This document shows positions 25,901 through 33,574 of a stretch of 64,000 bases of DNA, piece after piece. Under the pieces are notes generated by a model. It saw nothing but the letters and a program-made list of their open reading frames with translations, had not been told where the DNA came from and did not search any database. The translations under genes and the position numbers were made by a program. Source of the DNA: Lachnospiraceae bacterium (lineage in GTDB: Bacteria; Bacillota; Clostridia; Lachnospirales; Lachnospiraceae); contig QXXL01000094.1 of NCBI GenBank assembly GCA_009911505.1, positions 22,297 through 86,296 on the forward strand. The letters run 5' to 3'. The stretch's first letter is position 1; the number at the start of each line of letters is the position of its first letter.

Positions 25901-28900
25901 ATTAATTGATACTTTAGTCAGGCTTGGATATGTGCAGACACAGGTTTCAGAAGGGACAGAAGATATTGCATTATCTTTCAAAGACAAATTTCAAAACTTA
26001 TGGGATTCTTCCACGTTTGAAGATGCAAAGAAAGACCTTGCCAAACTTGCAAAAGAAGCTGGGATTACAGAAAAAGACATCCAATCCCTTGCAAGTGAAA
26101 ATTCAGAACTCGCATCCCTCCTAAATGAATCCGGTATGTCCGCACAGTTTGCAGCTACGTGCTTCAATAAGATGTCCAATGGAGCAGACGGTTTCTCTTC
26201 TATTACAGAAGATGCGCTTGCATTAGATAAAGTATTACACGGAATGGATGAAAGCCTGCAAAATGTAGCAGCATCCAAATCCACATATGATAAAGCATTA
26301 GAACAGGACGACTATGATACAGAGTTTGAAAACTATCAGGAAGCCTATAAAAATGCAATGCAGATGTTTGAGGATGGCGATTACGGCAGGCATTTCCGCT
26401 CTTCCATGGAATACTTTTTAGGCGAAGATTCCTATACCATGAGCATTGAAGAGTTATATTCTGCTATGAATAACCTGAAAAGCGTATTCGGGGAAAATGC
26501 AACAAACGGGCTTGAATTTTTAGATAAGCTGTATGCAAAGCAAGATATCCTGGATGGTATGGATTCCTCATTAAGAAAGCTGTCGGATGGATCTTATGAT
26601 TTCGATTTGAAGCCAGATGAATTTGAGAAAATCGGCGAAGCATTGGGGATGACTGCTGAGGAAGTAGCCGCTTGCACAAATGCGCTTGGGATGTTTGGGA
26701 ACTTCCATTCTTATGACTTGGAGGAAGTGGAGAAAACCTTAAACGGCATTTCCATAGCCGCGAAAAACGGGGAACAGTCCATCCTTTCCATGCAGGGTGT
26801 TGAGAAAATACTTGCAGATATCGGCTATAACGGATATGAAATTTATCATATCATGCAGGATATCAAGGGCATGGACAGCATACAGATGCTTGATTTTGGC
26901 GTAGAGGATGCAGAATCTATCCAGGCAGTCATTGATAAGCTGAAAGAGCTGGATATGATTGAAATCAGTGGAAACAGCATCAATGTATCAGGTCTGATTG
27001 ATTCACTGCATGAATCGCTGGGTATGGCGGCAGATGATATCAACACATTCCTCGAAAACATCAATGGGCAATTTAAGTTTGCGGATGCAGAAGGAAGCCT
27101 TATTTCACTGGATCAGGCAAAGAATATGGCTTTACAGGCAGAGGATGCCAGTGCGGCCGACGGCATAGACAAGATTGGAGAAGCCGCTGAAACAACAGAT
27201 GGAAAAGTAAATACGCTCCATACGGATATGGAAGCCTTAAATACGCTGAACCTTGGCGGTTTAATGACACAGTTTAATTCCGCAGGTACAGCAGTGGATA
27301 ACCTAAATAGCAAAGTGCAGAATCTTGCCGCACAAATGGATGCAGTAAATAATAAATCCGTTTCTGCCTTTGGCGTTTCCACGGGTGCAGTGCCAGCCAC
27401 AAATGCGTCCGCTGCAAAACCAAATACAGGAAAAGTAAAAGCATTGGGGAACGCACAGATTGGACATTCATTCTCAAGCGGTACAATCGGTGCACCCAAA
27501 ACAGAAACAGCGTTGATCAATGAATTAGGAAACGAAACCATCATTGATCCGGAGAAAGGCACTTATGAGGTTGTAGGCGGTGGCGCACAGTTCCGTAAAA
27601 TCAAAAAGGGACAGATTATCTTAAACCACTTACAAACAAAAGCATTACAGAAGTTTGGGAAAATCTCTTCTTTTGGCAAGATGCTGTTTGGTGGCAACGC
27701 CAATATGAAAGGTTCTTCTTATGTTGGAGGTATCGTAGGTGGGACAAACCCTGCAACAGGGAAATCATATCAAAATAGCAGCAATTCAAATACTGTTAAG
27801 AAAGCCACAGAAGAAGCCGCAAAAGAAACTGCTGAACAAGCAAAAGAAGTATCCGAAGAAGTATTTGACTGGATTGAAAAACGGATTGAATATTTCAAAC
27901 GTAAATTCGACAAATGGATCAAGCAGGCAGAATCGGCAGTTACAAGCGGATTCATCACAAAGTATTATAAGAAAGCCACAAACGCAATCAAGAAAGAATT
28001 GTCCACCTATGGCAAAGCTTATAACAGATACATGAAGGAAGCAAACGCTGTAGGCTTGGATAAGAAATACCGTGACAAAGTAAAGAATGGCACAATTGAC
28101 ATTGAAACAATCCAGGACGAAGCTTTAGCGGATAAGATACAGAAGTATCAGGAATGGTATAATAAAGCAACCGAATCCACAGAATCATTTATGGAAACAG
28201 CGGAGGAACTATACAACCTCCCGCTTGACAAAGCAGCAACTAAAATTGAAAAATTCAAAGATGCAATTGATCTTCTGGATAAAAAGCTTGACAATGCCAT
28301 CGGTTCAAAAGCGAAGAATAAATTAGTTGACAAGCAAACAAAGCAAGAAAAGAAAACCATTGATGCAAATAGGAAAGCAGAAAAGGAATCTCAGAAGAAT
28401 TTAAAAGCAGCAGGAAAGAACCTCACCAAATCCAGCACCTTTAACAGCTCCGACGTATCCGCTAAGGAAAAGAAGAAGATAAAACAGGCTGTAAAAAATG
28501 GCAAGGAAGTCAATCTCTCCTATTTCAAAGAAGGTTCAAAAGCATACAATGCGGCTGTAAAATACAATGAAGCATTAAAAGCTAATAAACAGGCAACCTA
28601 TGAACTTGCAACGGCTCAGGAAGAATATAATGCATGGCTTGTAGAAGCAAGCAAAATCAAGTTTGACAATATAGCAGACGACTATAATAAGCAGGTACAG
28701 ATGCTTGGCTTCCAAATGGATGCATTGGACAACCGGATTTCCGAAATCGAAACTAAAGGGGAAAAGGTACATAAGGCCTATTATGAATCCCAGAAAGCCA
28801 TCAATGACCAGGAGCTTGCACAATACAAGGCAGAAAAAACCGCTCTGGAAGAAAGCCTTAAGAATATCAAACAGGGCACGGACGAATGGTACGATGCATT

Positions 28901-30680
28901 AGAAGAAATAAACAATGTATCCTCTGCTATTTCTGACTGTGTAAAGGAAACCTACAACCTGAACAACGCAATCAACCAGCTGCATTTTGACTTGTTTAAT
29001 GATATATCGGAATCTATTGGGCGTATTATTACGGAGCAGGAATTCTTACAGGGATTATTTGCCCATGAGAAAAATGCAGATGACGAAACGGGGAACTTAA
29101 CAGAAGCAGGCATTGCAAAGCTTGGTTCATTATCTGCAGGCTATTATGCTTCCAAAAACCGTGCAGAGAAGGATAAGGCAGAGGTTCAGGAATTGCAGCG
29201 TATGTTTGATTCCAAGTCGCTGCACAGTGATTTGTTAGGCGTTACGTTCAATTCAATTGATGATTTGGAAGAAAAGCTAAAAGAAACTTACGACAAATGG
29301 CAGGGCGACATCAAAGAAACCTACAGCCTGGAATCCAATATTTCCGATTTAATGAAGGAGAAATACCAGGCAGAGTTAGACATGCTCCAAGACCTGATAG
29401 ACGCAAAGAAAGACGCTTTAAAAGCAGAAAAAGATCTGCATGACTACCAAAGGGATATCCAGAAGAAGACAAAGGATATCAACACTATCCAGATGCAGAT
29501 TGCGGCATATTCCGGCGACACGTCCCAGGAAGCAATGGCAAAGCTGCAGAAATTGCAGGCTGAACTCAATGAAAAGAAAGATGGCCTGAAAGAAACGGAA
29601 TACGACAAGTACATTTCTGACCAGGAGGACATGCTTGATAAGTTGTATGGTGAATACAATGAAGCAATACAAAAGAAAATGGATGACTTCATGGGCCTTG
29701 TACAGGAAGGCCTTGACACCGCAAATAAAAATACAGCCCTGATTTCGGATTACCTCAGCAGCATTGCAGGGGAAAATGGATACCTAAATCAATTCAAAAA
29801 CCTGTTTAACGGGGCAGGCGGGATCAAAGATGGCGTAGATAAAAATGTTTCGGATATTACTGCAGACGAAACAAAGGGAAGCGGCACAAGCCCCACAATG
29901 CCGGCTGGATTGCAAAGGGCTGATATTAGTACGCCTGCGTCTAATACACCCGTACAAAGCCGTACAGAAGCTAATACGGGCAATGATGCGCATACACTTG
30001 AATTAAACAATGCCAGCCACCGGGACAATGCAAAAGAATACATCTCCAGACATGCAAGCAGGGCAAAGAAGAAAAAAGGGGAATACTCGGATGTAAACCA
30101 GAAAATTTATGACAACAAAGCGAAGTCATACAACGGGACGGGCAAGGTGCTGTCTTCAGATGAAATGAAAGGCCTGTCAAAGAAATTAGGTGTGGAATAT
30201 GATGGCGCATCGAAATCAGGGAAGCTTTATCAGAAGCTGAAATACATCAAATTCCCTGGATTTAAGAAAGGCGGCTTGGTGTCTGTAGATGACATCGAAA
30301 AACAGGTACATGACAATGGAGACACAGGCCTTGTATCCGTACAAAGCGGGGAAGCGGTTTTAACGCCTGTGCAGACAGATTTGTTCCAGAAGTTCACGGA
30401 GAAAATGCCAGATATGACACAGGCATTTGATATGTCTAATTATGTGAAAGTGCCGAATTATATACAGGAGTTACAGGCATTGCATCCAGTGCAGAGGGAT
30501 ACAGGTACAAAAGCTACTTTTGGTGATGTGCATTATACGTTTGAATTGCCAAATGTAATAGATGAGAATAGTTTTGTAAAGACAATACAAAGCAGTGAAA
30601 AAGTAAGAAGATGTATCAAAAGCTTTACAGTTGACCGATTGGCAGGTGCAGGAAGGCTTGCATATAAGAATATAAGATAA
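22968..30680 (+). CDS. phage tail tape measure protein
   Basis: A 2570-residue protein that sets tail length and is ejected with the DNA. The N-terminal part (about residues 165-315) matches the TP901/PhageMin_Tail tape measure domain: AANEFLRMGESVSSTNELI, SAGGLAEALSRCANIANNSG and GYMATAGEVTQESMSVIG. Two hydrophobic stretches follow (about 443-492 and 585-620, including FLSNPIGFIITGLTV), then long coiled coils. The C-terminal half has the usual GNETIIDPEKG and GEAVLTPVQTDL turns. TTG start after AAAAGGAG. At the rule of about 0.15 nm per residue, the tail would be near 385 nm, unusually long. No other tail gene is next to it. Confidence 0.85.
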   Translation: MENNSFIIKLQAMLDKAKSLLNIKSDIESIEPKLKIKIQGTLDKTATKKELNSSLKSIKPKIKVDADTSQAMKKIKKLGQQKTKTTIQPIVDNSQVTSSLKATQKETKSLFDRFLNGAVGVNLVRMSVQKVTQAVYEAIAGLKELDKIKTNIQMVSGASDSGIDAMMQSYNNMAKQLRSTTKSVSEAANEFLRMGESVSSTNELIKSSQVLSKVGMIESSDAASYLISSLKGYQIAADDSIKVIDKLTSVDLEAAVSAGGLAEALSRCANIANNSGTSMDRLIGYMATAGEVTQESMSVIGNAFKSMYSRMNNIKIGKFVDDETGESLSDTEKVLKKLGIQLRDTEDTYRDFDDVLDDIGGRWKSFTQVEQNAISVAIAGTMQRERFSALMNNYSNALKYSETAANSAGSALERYGVYEDSIEAKTNQLTAAIESLSMNTMSEGLLSGIVGATTGLVEFIDKFGILKGTFAGFVTMGISKMFVSMATGIVSAAKSTAQLTAAMALFRNGRDVDNLRNIGMACKGLSDQQLRLILSTEGLEKEQRLQILTGMGVAEAEREQTLATLGFANAENTATVSTFSLKGALDSLWVAFLSNPIGFIITGLTVAVTGFTMVSSYFKQKNEELIQSTKDASQAYSESAGSIKDYAIRYKELQEALTAAKGNEEETYNVKKQLLDLQTELNEKYGDEYGKINLVTEAYKDQTAAIQEYNKEAANTFLNENTAGIKTAMRQMEEERHYLLSYSEYASTDRGKALKEIAEKYKDKGVTLLDETGGGSYEQFSVHLNTDAQSAYETINAFENDLRQKANELGDAHLFDGLFDISSGELNKAKETIDKYSDIFKQALSAEIASDDGKSKKYNEALQAVETYNEAVLKSNDIYSDKNVEEARQSLQGIKEELSGEEWEKYGALIEDVFDQADTKLLDFNEQLGNDDSLKKLAEDLKGLDDIDLRAFNEAVGTNNSFDKLKESAESYGLGVDELIDTLVRLGYVQTQVSEGTEDIALSFKDKFQNLWDSSTFEDAKKDLAKLAKEAGITEKDIQSLASENSELASLLNESGMSAQFAATCFNKMSNGADGFSSITEDALALDKVLHGMDESLQNVAASKSTYDKALEQDDYDTEFENYQEAYKNAMQMFEDGDYGRHFRSSMEYFLGEDSYTMSIEELYSAMNNLKSVFGENATNGLEFLDKLYAKQDILDGMDSSLRKLSDGSYDFDLKPDEFEKIGEALGMTAEEVAACTNALGMFGNFHSYDLEEVEKTLNGISIAAKNGEQSILSMQGVEKILADIGYNGYEIYHIMQDIKGMDSIQMLDFGVEDAESIQAVIDKLKELDMIEISGNSINVSGLIDSLHESLGMAADDINTFLENINGQFKFADAEGSLISLDQAKNMALQAEDASAADGIDKIGEAAETTDGKVNTLHTDMEALNTLNLGGLMTQFNSAGTAVDNLNSKVQNLAAQMDAVNNKSVSAFGVSTGAVPATNASAAKPNTGKVKALGNAQIGHSFSSGTIGAPKTETALINELGNETIIDPEKGTYEVVGGGAQFRKIKKGQIILNHLQTKALQKFGKISSFGKMLFGGNANMKGSSYVGGIVGGTNPATGKSYQNSSNSNTVKKATEEAAKETAEQAKEVSEEVFDWIEKRIEYFKRKFDKWIKQAESAVTSGFITKYYKKATNAIKKELSTYGKAYNRYMKEANAVGLDKKYRDKVKNGTIDIETIQDEALADKIQKYQEWYNKATESTESFMETAEELYNLPLDKAATKIEKFKDAIDLLDKKLDNAIGSKAKNKLVDKQTKQEKKTIDANRKAEKESQKNLKAAGKNLTKSSTFNSSDVSAKEKKKIKQAVKNGKEVNLSYFKEGSKAYNAAVKYNEALKANKQATYELATAQEEYNAWLVEASKIKFDNIADDYNKQVQMLGFQMDALDNRISEIETKGEKVHKAYYESQKAINDQELAQYKAEKTALEESLKNIKQGTDEWYDALEEINNVSSAISDCVKETYNLNNAINQLHFDLFNDISESIGRIITEQEFLQGLFAHEKNADDETGNLTEAGIAKLGSLSAGYYASKNRAEKDKAEVQELQRMFDSKSLHSDLLGVTFNSIDDLEEKLKETYDKWQGDIKETYSLESNISDLMKEKYQAELDMLQDLIDAKKDALKAEKDLHDYQRDIQKKTKDINTIQMQIAAYSGDTSQEAMAKLQKLQAELNEKKDGLKETEYDKYISDQEDMLDKLYGEYNEAIQKKMDDFMGLVQEGLDTANKNTALISDYLSSIAGENGYLNQFKNLFNGAGGIKDGVDKNVSDITADETKGSGTSPTMPAGLQRADISTPASNTPVQSRTEANTGNDAHTLELNNASHRDNAKEYISRHASRAKKKKGEYSDVNQKIYDNKAKSYNGTGKVLSSDEMKGLSKKLGVEYDGASKSGKLYQKLKYIKFPGFKKGGLVSVDDIEKQVHDNGDTGLVSVQSGEAVLTPVQTDLFQKFTEKMPDMTQAFDMSNYVKVPNYIQELQALHPVQRDTGTKATFGDVHYTFELPNVIDENSFVKTIQSSEKVRRCIKSFTVDRLAGAGRLAYKNIR

Positions 30681-30691
30681 GTAATTAAATA

Positions 30692-30730
30692 GTATCTCCG
30701 TTATTGGATAATGAATAGTAACGGAGATAC
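30692..30730. other. perfect 12-bp inverted repeat
   Basis: GTATCTCCGTTA / TAACGGAGATAC with a 15-nt loop, 11 nt after the tape measure stop. No T run, so more likely a processing or stability hairpin than a terminator. Confidence 0.6.
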
Positions 30731-30752
30731 CTCATAGAAAGGACGACAGAAT

Positions 30753-31000
30753 ATGAAAAACATTACAAGTGAAATGATTGAAGAAGCAGTCAATAAGCCA
30801 TATGAAGATATTAGTGAAAATTTCTTTGATGATTTTTGGGGAATTATAAATATTGTGAAGAAATTATAGAAGAATCACATGGACACACAGATGATGTCAA
30901 TAAACAATTTTTAGCTTCAGATTTTGCAGCATATAAGACAGCAAGGGATCATTGCATTGAGATATTCAGGTCTGTTTTGAAAGAATTGCTGTGCGATTAA
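30753..31000 (+). pseudogene. small gene split by a frameshift
   Basis: Frame 1 runs from ATG 30753 (MKNITSEMIEEAVNKPYED, then FFDDFWG) to a stop at 30869. Reading from the -1 frame at TTTTTGGGG gives a continuous extension (NYKYCEEIIEESHGHTDDVN, then KTARDHCIEIFRSVLKELL) to 31000. Either a one-base deletion in the G run or a programmed -1 frameshift. The joined protein would be about 80 residues, helical, acidic; function unknown. Confidence 0.45.
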
Positions 31001-31039
31001 AAAGGAATATTAAATAAAAATAGATAGGAAAAACCTAAC

Positions 31040-31064
31040 GGGCGGCAAACAACCGCCCTATTTT
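31040..31064 (+). terminator. Rho-independent terminator
   Basis: GGGCGG / CCGCCC stem with a 7-nt loop and ATTTT tail. Confidence 0.7.
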
Positions 31065-31089
31065 AATGCAATTTTATGGAGGGAATACA

Positions 31090-31353
31090 ATGTTTAACAG
31101 GGATGCAGAAAAAGAAACCGTCAATATATTGTTACGGGAAAATAAGAAGTTAAAACGGGATAATCAGAGGCTTAGGGAATCACTTGGGGAGTTGGAGCGG
31201 TATAAGAAGGAATACCGCAAATTGATTGAAGAATTAAGCGAGGTAAAAGAGGTATATATTGAACGAGTGGAAGAATTTAACCAGATTGAAAAAGAGTACC
31301 GGGAAGCATTGGATCAGATAATGGATAAAAAAGAAATCATATCCGGTAAATAG
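31090..31353 (+). CDS. small coiled-coil protein
   Basis: An 87-residue protein, almost wholly a charged coiled coil (ENKKLKRDNQRLRESLGELE and onwards). ATG 31090 has GGAGGG 7 nt before it; ATG 31066 does not. Structural or scaffolding role is possible; no family recognised. The following 31358-31440 has a Cys-rich open stretch without a start codon. Confidence 0.55.
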   Translation: MFNRDAEKETVNILLRENKKLKRDNQRLRESLGELERYKKEYRKLIEELSEVKEVYIERVEEFNQIEKEYREALDQIMDKKEIISGK

Positions 31354-31472
31354 AATAAGTGAAAATGATTTTGCAAGAAGCCAGTAGATAATGCTTGCGT
31401 AGGATGCGGTAAAAATTCCGTGTCCTGCTGCACATTTGAAAATAAATGTATAATGTAATGAAAAGAATTGGT

Positions 31473-31491
31473 ATAGCTAAAAACTGAATAT
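31473..31491. repeat. 19-nt direct repeat, copy 2 (upstream of xis)
   Basis: ATAGCTAAAAACTGAATAT, identical to 20998-21016. Confidence 0.5.
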
Positions 31492-31505
31492 GGATGATAT
31501 GTTAC

Positions 31506-31533
31506 GGCACTGTAGGCTGGTTCTTACGGTGCC
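31506..31533 (+). terminator. hairpin before xis
   Basis: GGCACTGTA / TACGGTGCC stem with a 10-nt loop and TTTATTA after it. It may attenuate transcription into xis. Confidence 0.5.
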
Positions 31534-31588
31534 TTTATTATATTTGAAAAATATTGTAATTGTTGAATAGGGGATGATTTTTATAGAT

Positions 31589-31813
31589 ATGACAAAAACA
31601 GCACAGGAAGAAAAATTACAAATTCCATGGTGGAATAAGTATACATTATCAGTCCAAGAAGCTGCTGAATATTTTGGATTTAGCGATAAAAAGATTAGAA
31701 AGATTGTTGAAGAACATGAAAATGATAAATTCATCTTATGGAATGGAACAAGACCACGTATTAAAAGGCAGTTATTTGAAAAATTTGTTGACGAAAAATT
31801 AACGGCTATTTAG
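31589..31813 (+). CDS. xis: excisionase, Tn916 Xis type
   Basis: A 74-residue protein directing the integrase to excise the element. The sequence YTLSVQEAAEYFGFSDKKIR is the HTH of Tn916-type excisionases, followed by WNGTRPRIKRQLFEKFVDE, the usual basic C-terminus that binds DNA in the attachment region. The start could be the ATG at 31574 (MIFIDMTKT), but that abuts the ribosome site; ATG 31589 is preferred. It lies 104 nt before int and is likely co-regulated. Confidence 0.8.
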   Translation: MTKTAQEEKLQIPWWNKYTLSVQEAAEYFGFSDKKIRKIVEEHENDKFILWNGTRPRIKRQLFEKFVDEKLTAI

Positions 31814-31852
31814 TGGCTGTTTTTTAATTATAAATGATTCATGATGGAATTT

Positions 31853-31892
31853 AAGCCTTGAGTATGATATGATATTTTATCATACCGAGGCT
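31853..31892 (+). other. inverted repeat between xis and int
   Basis: AGCCTTGAGTATGATA / TATCATACCGAGGCT, a stem with one bulge, followed by CTCTCTATACG and the ribosome site of int. A terminator or a binding site controlling int. Confidence 0.5.
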
Positions 31893-31917
31893 CTCTATAC
31901 GAAAGGAGAGAACCAAT

Positions 31918-33114
31918 TTGTCAGAAGTTAGACGAGACAGCAAAGGACGTAGATTATCAACGGGTGAGAGTCAGGATAAAGAAGGGAGATATAGATACAA
32001 GTATTATGATGCTTTTGGAAATAGAAAATCTGTTTATAGTTGGAGATTGACAGAATCTGATCCATATCCAAAAGGCAAGCATAAGGATATGTCTTTAAGG
32101 GAAAAGGAAAAAAACATTCAAAAAGGGTTGGACAATGATATTATTCCCAATGTTGGGAAGATGACAGTGTTAGAGTTGGTGCAAAAATACGTTAATCAAA
32201 AGAGAGGTGTTAAGCATAACACGCAGGCTAACTATAATTTTGTTATAAATATTATTGCAAAGGAAGCTTTTGGGAAAAAGCAGATTGATAAGGTAAAGTT
32301 ATCAGATGCTAGGGAATGGCTGATTAAGCTGCAAGATGATGGTAGGGGATATAGTAGTATTCACAGTATCAGGGGTGTGGTAAGGCCAGCTTTTCAGATG
32401 GCAGTAGATGATGATTTAATCCATAAGAATCCGTTTGAGTTCCAGTTAGCAACAGTAATTGTGAATGATAGTGTTACTAGGGAAGCTATTACGAGGAAGC
32501 AGGAAAGGGAATTTTTAAGATTTATTAAAGAGGACAGGCACTTTTGTAAATATTATGATGGAATTTATATTTTATTTAAGACAGGGTTACGGATATCTGA
32601 ATTTTGTGGTTTGACAAAAAATAATATAGAGTTTGACAAGCATAGAATTAAAGTAGACCATCAGTTACAAAGGAAACGGAATATGGAATATGTAATTGAA
32701 ACCCCAAAAACAGAAAAAGGGGAGAGGTACGTTCCCATGAATGAAGATGTGGAAGCATGTTTTAGGAGGCTCATTGAAAACAGGAAGAACCCAAAGGTAG
32801 AACCTATGATTGATGGTTATGTGGGATTCTTGTGTTTGGACAAAAATGATATGCCGATGGTAGCTTTACATTGGGAGAAGTATTTCCAGCATATCAGGGA
32901 GAAATATAATAGTATTTATAAAGTACAGATGCCTTGTATAACCCCTCATGTGTGCAGGCATACATTCTGTTCTAATATGGCAAAGTCAGGCATGAATCCG
33001 AAAACACTTCAGTATATCATGGGGCATAGTGATATTGGCGTAACTCTTAATACATATACCCATTTACAATTTGATGATGCCTTGGAAGAGATGAAAAAAG
33101 TCTACAATGCATAG
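31918..33114 (+). CDS. int: site-specific tyrosine integrase, Tn916 type
   Basis: A 398-residue integrase with a full catalytic set: R225 in TGLRISEF, H344 and R347 in HVCRH, H370 in MGHSDIG, Y380 in NTYTH. The N-terminus (RRDSKGRRLSTGESQDK and YKYYDAFGNRKSVYSWRL) is the arm-binding domain of Tn916-family integrases. TTG start, 7 nt after AGGAG. It ends the element; repeated AATTTAGCCC-type sites follow at 33115-33205, probably its arm sites. Confidence 0.92.
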   Translation: MSEVRRDSKGRRLSTGESQDKEGRYRYKYYDAFGNRKSVYSWRLTESDPYPKGKHKDMSLREKEKNIQKGLDNDIIPNVGKMTVLELVQKYVNQKRGVKHNTQANYNFVINIIAKEAFGKKQIDKVKLSDAREWLIKLQDDGRGYSSIHSIRGVVRPAFQMAVDDDLIHKNPFEFQLATVIVNDSVTREAITRKQEREFLRFIKEDRHFCKYYDGIYILFKTGLRISEFCGLTKNNIEFDKHRIKVDHQLQRKRNMEYVIETPKTEKGERYVPMNEDVEACFRRLIENRKNPKVEPMIDGYVGFLCLDKNDMPMVALHWEKYFQHIREKYNSIYKVQMPCITPHVCRHTFCSNMAKSGMNPKTLQYIMGHSDIGVTLNTYTHLQFDDALEEMKKVYNA

Positions 33115-33205
33115 TGGGCTAAAAATTTAAAATTAGCCCCAAATTTAGCCCAAATAAAGGGAAAGATATGCAAAGTTATTCCAAGTTATAGCCCAAATTG
33201 GGAAT
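33115..33205. repeat. arm-type repeats after int
   Basis: Short repeats with the core TTAGCCC or its complement GGGCTAA occur at about 33116, 33135, 33146 and 33190. This is the place where Tn916-family integrases bind arm sites. Confidence 0.45.
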
Positions 33206-33290
33206 AAATATACTATCATAAAAATATTGCAAAGGTTTGGAAACCCTTGAAAATACAGCAAAATCAAGCATTTACGGAGGTTTTAAAGAT

Positions 33291-33344
33291 ATGATAAAAA
33301 TATTATTCGTCTGCCACGGCAGTACACAAATTTTCATGTCTTGA
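33291..33344 (+). pseudogene. 5' fragment of a low-molecular-weight tyrosine phosphatase gene (attachment site candidate)
   Basis: ATG with GGAGG upstream gives MIKILFVCHGSTQIFMS and a stop. MIKILFVCHG is the standard start of low-molecular-weight protein tyrosine phosphatases, in which the P-loop CxxxxxRS follows; here the sequence diverges after CHG. So the native start region is joined to foreign DNA at about 33321. This fits an integration site inside that gene. Confidence 0.5.
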
Positions 33345-33369
33345 TTACTGATATTTCTTGTGTTTTTAG

Positions 33370-33412
33370 GATTTCCCCAAGCAATTTACTACTAATTTAC
33401 TACTTCTGAAAA
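33370..33412. repeat. TTTACTACTAATTTACTACTT arm-like repeat
   Basis: Tandem copies of ATTTACTACT lie within 33380-33407. They resemble arm sites of another tyrosine integrase, a probable scar of a second integration at the same site. No integrase gene remains. Confidence 0.3.
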
Positions 33413-33574
33413 TGAATGAGATAATTGCCCTGTCACGATGATATGAAAGATTGGATTTTCCGTGGAAAAAGCTAACAAAATATGATAAAATATTTAAAGA
33501 CACAAGATGGCATAGAAGCTTACTATAGGTAATATTCGGATAATTTTATAGGTAAATATGGAAGGGAGATAAAA

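Noticed and set aside
31358..31458. Cys-rich 29-codon stretch ending in CTFENKCIM
   Set aside because: An in-frame TGA sits directly upstream and there is no start codon; at most a remnant.
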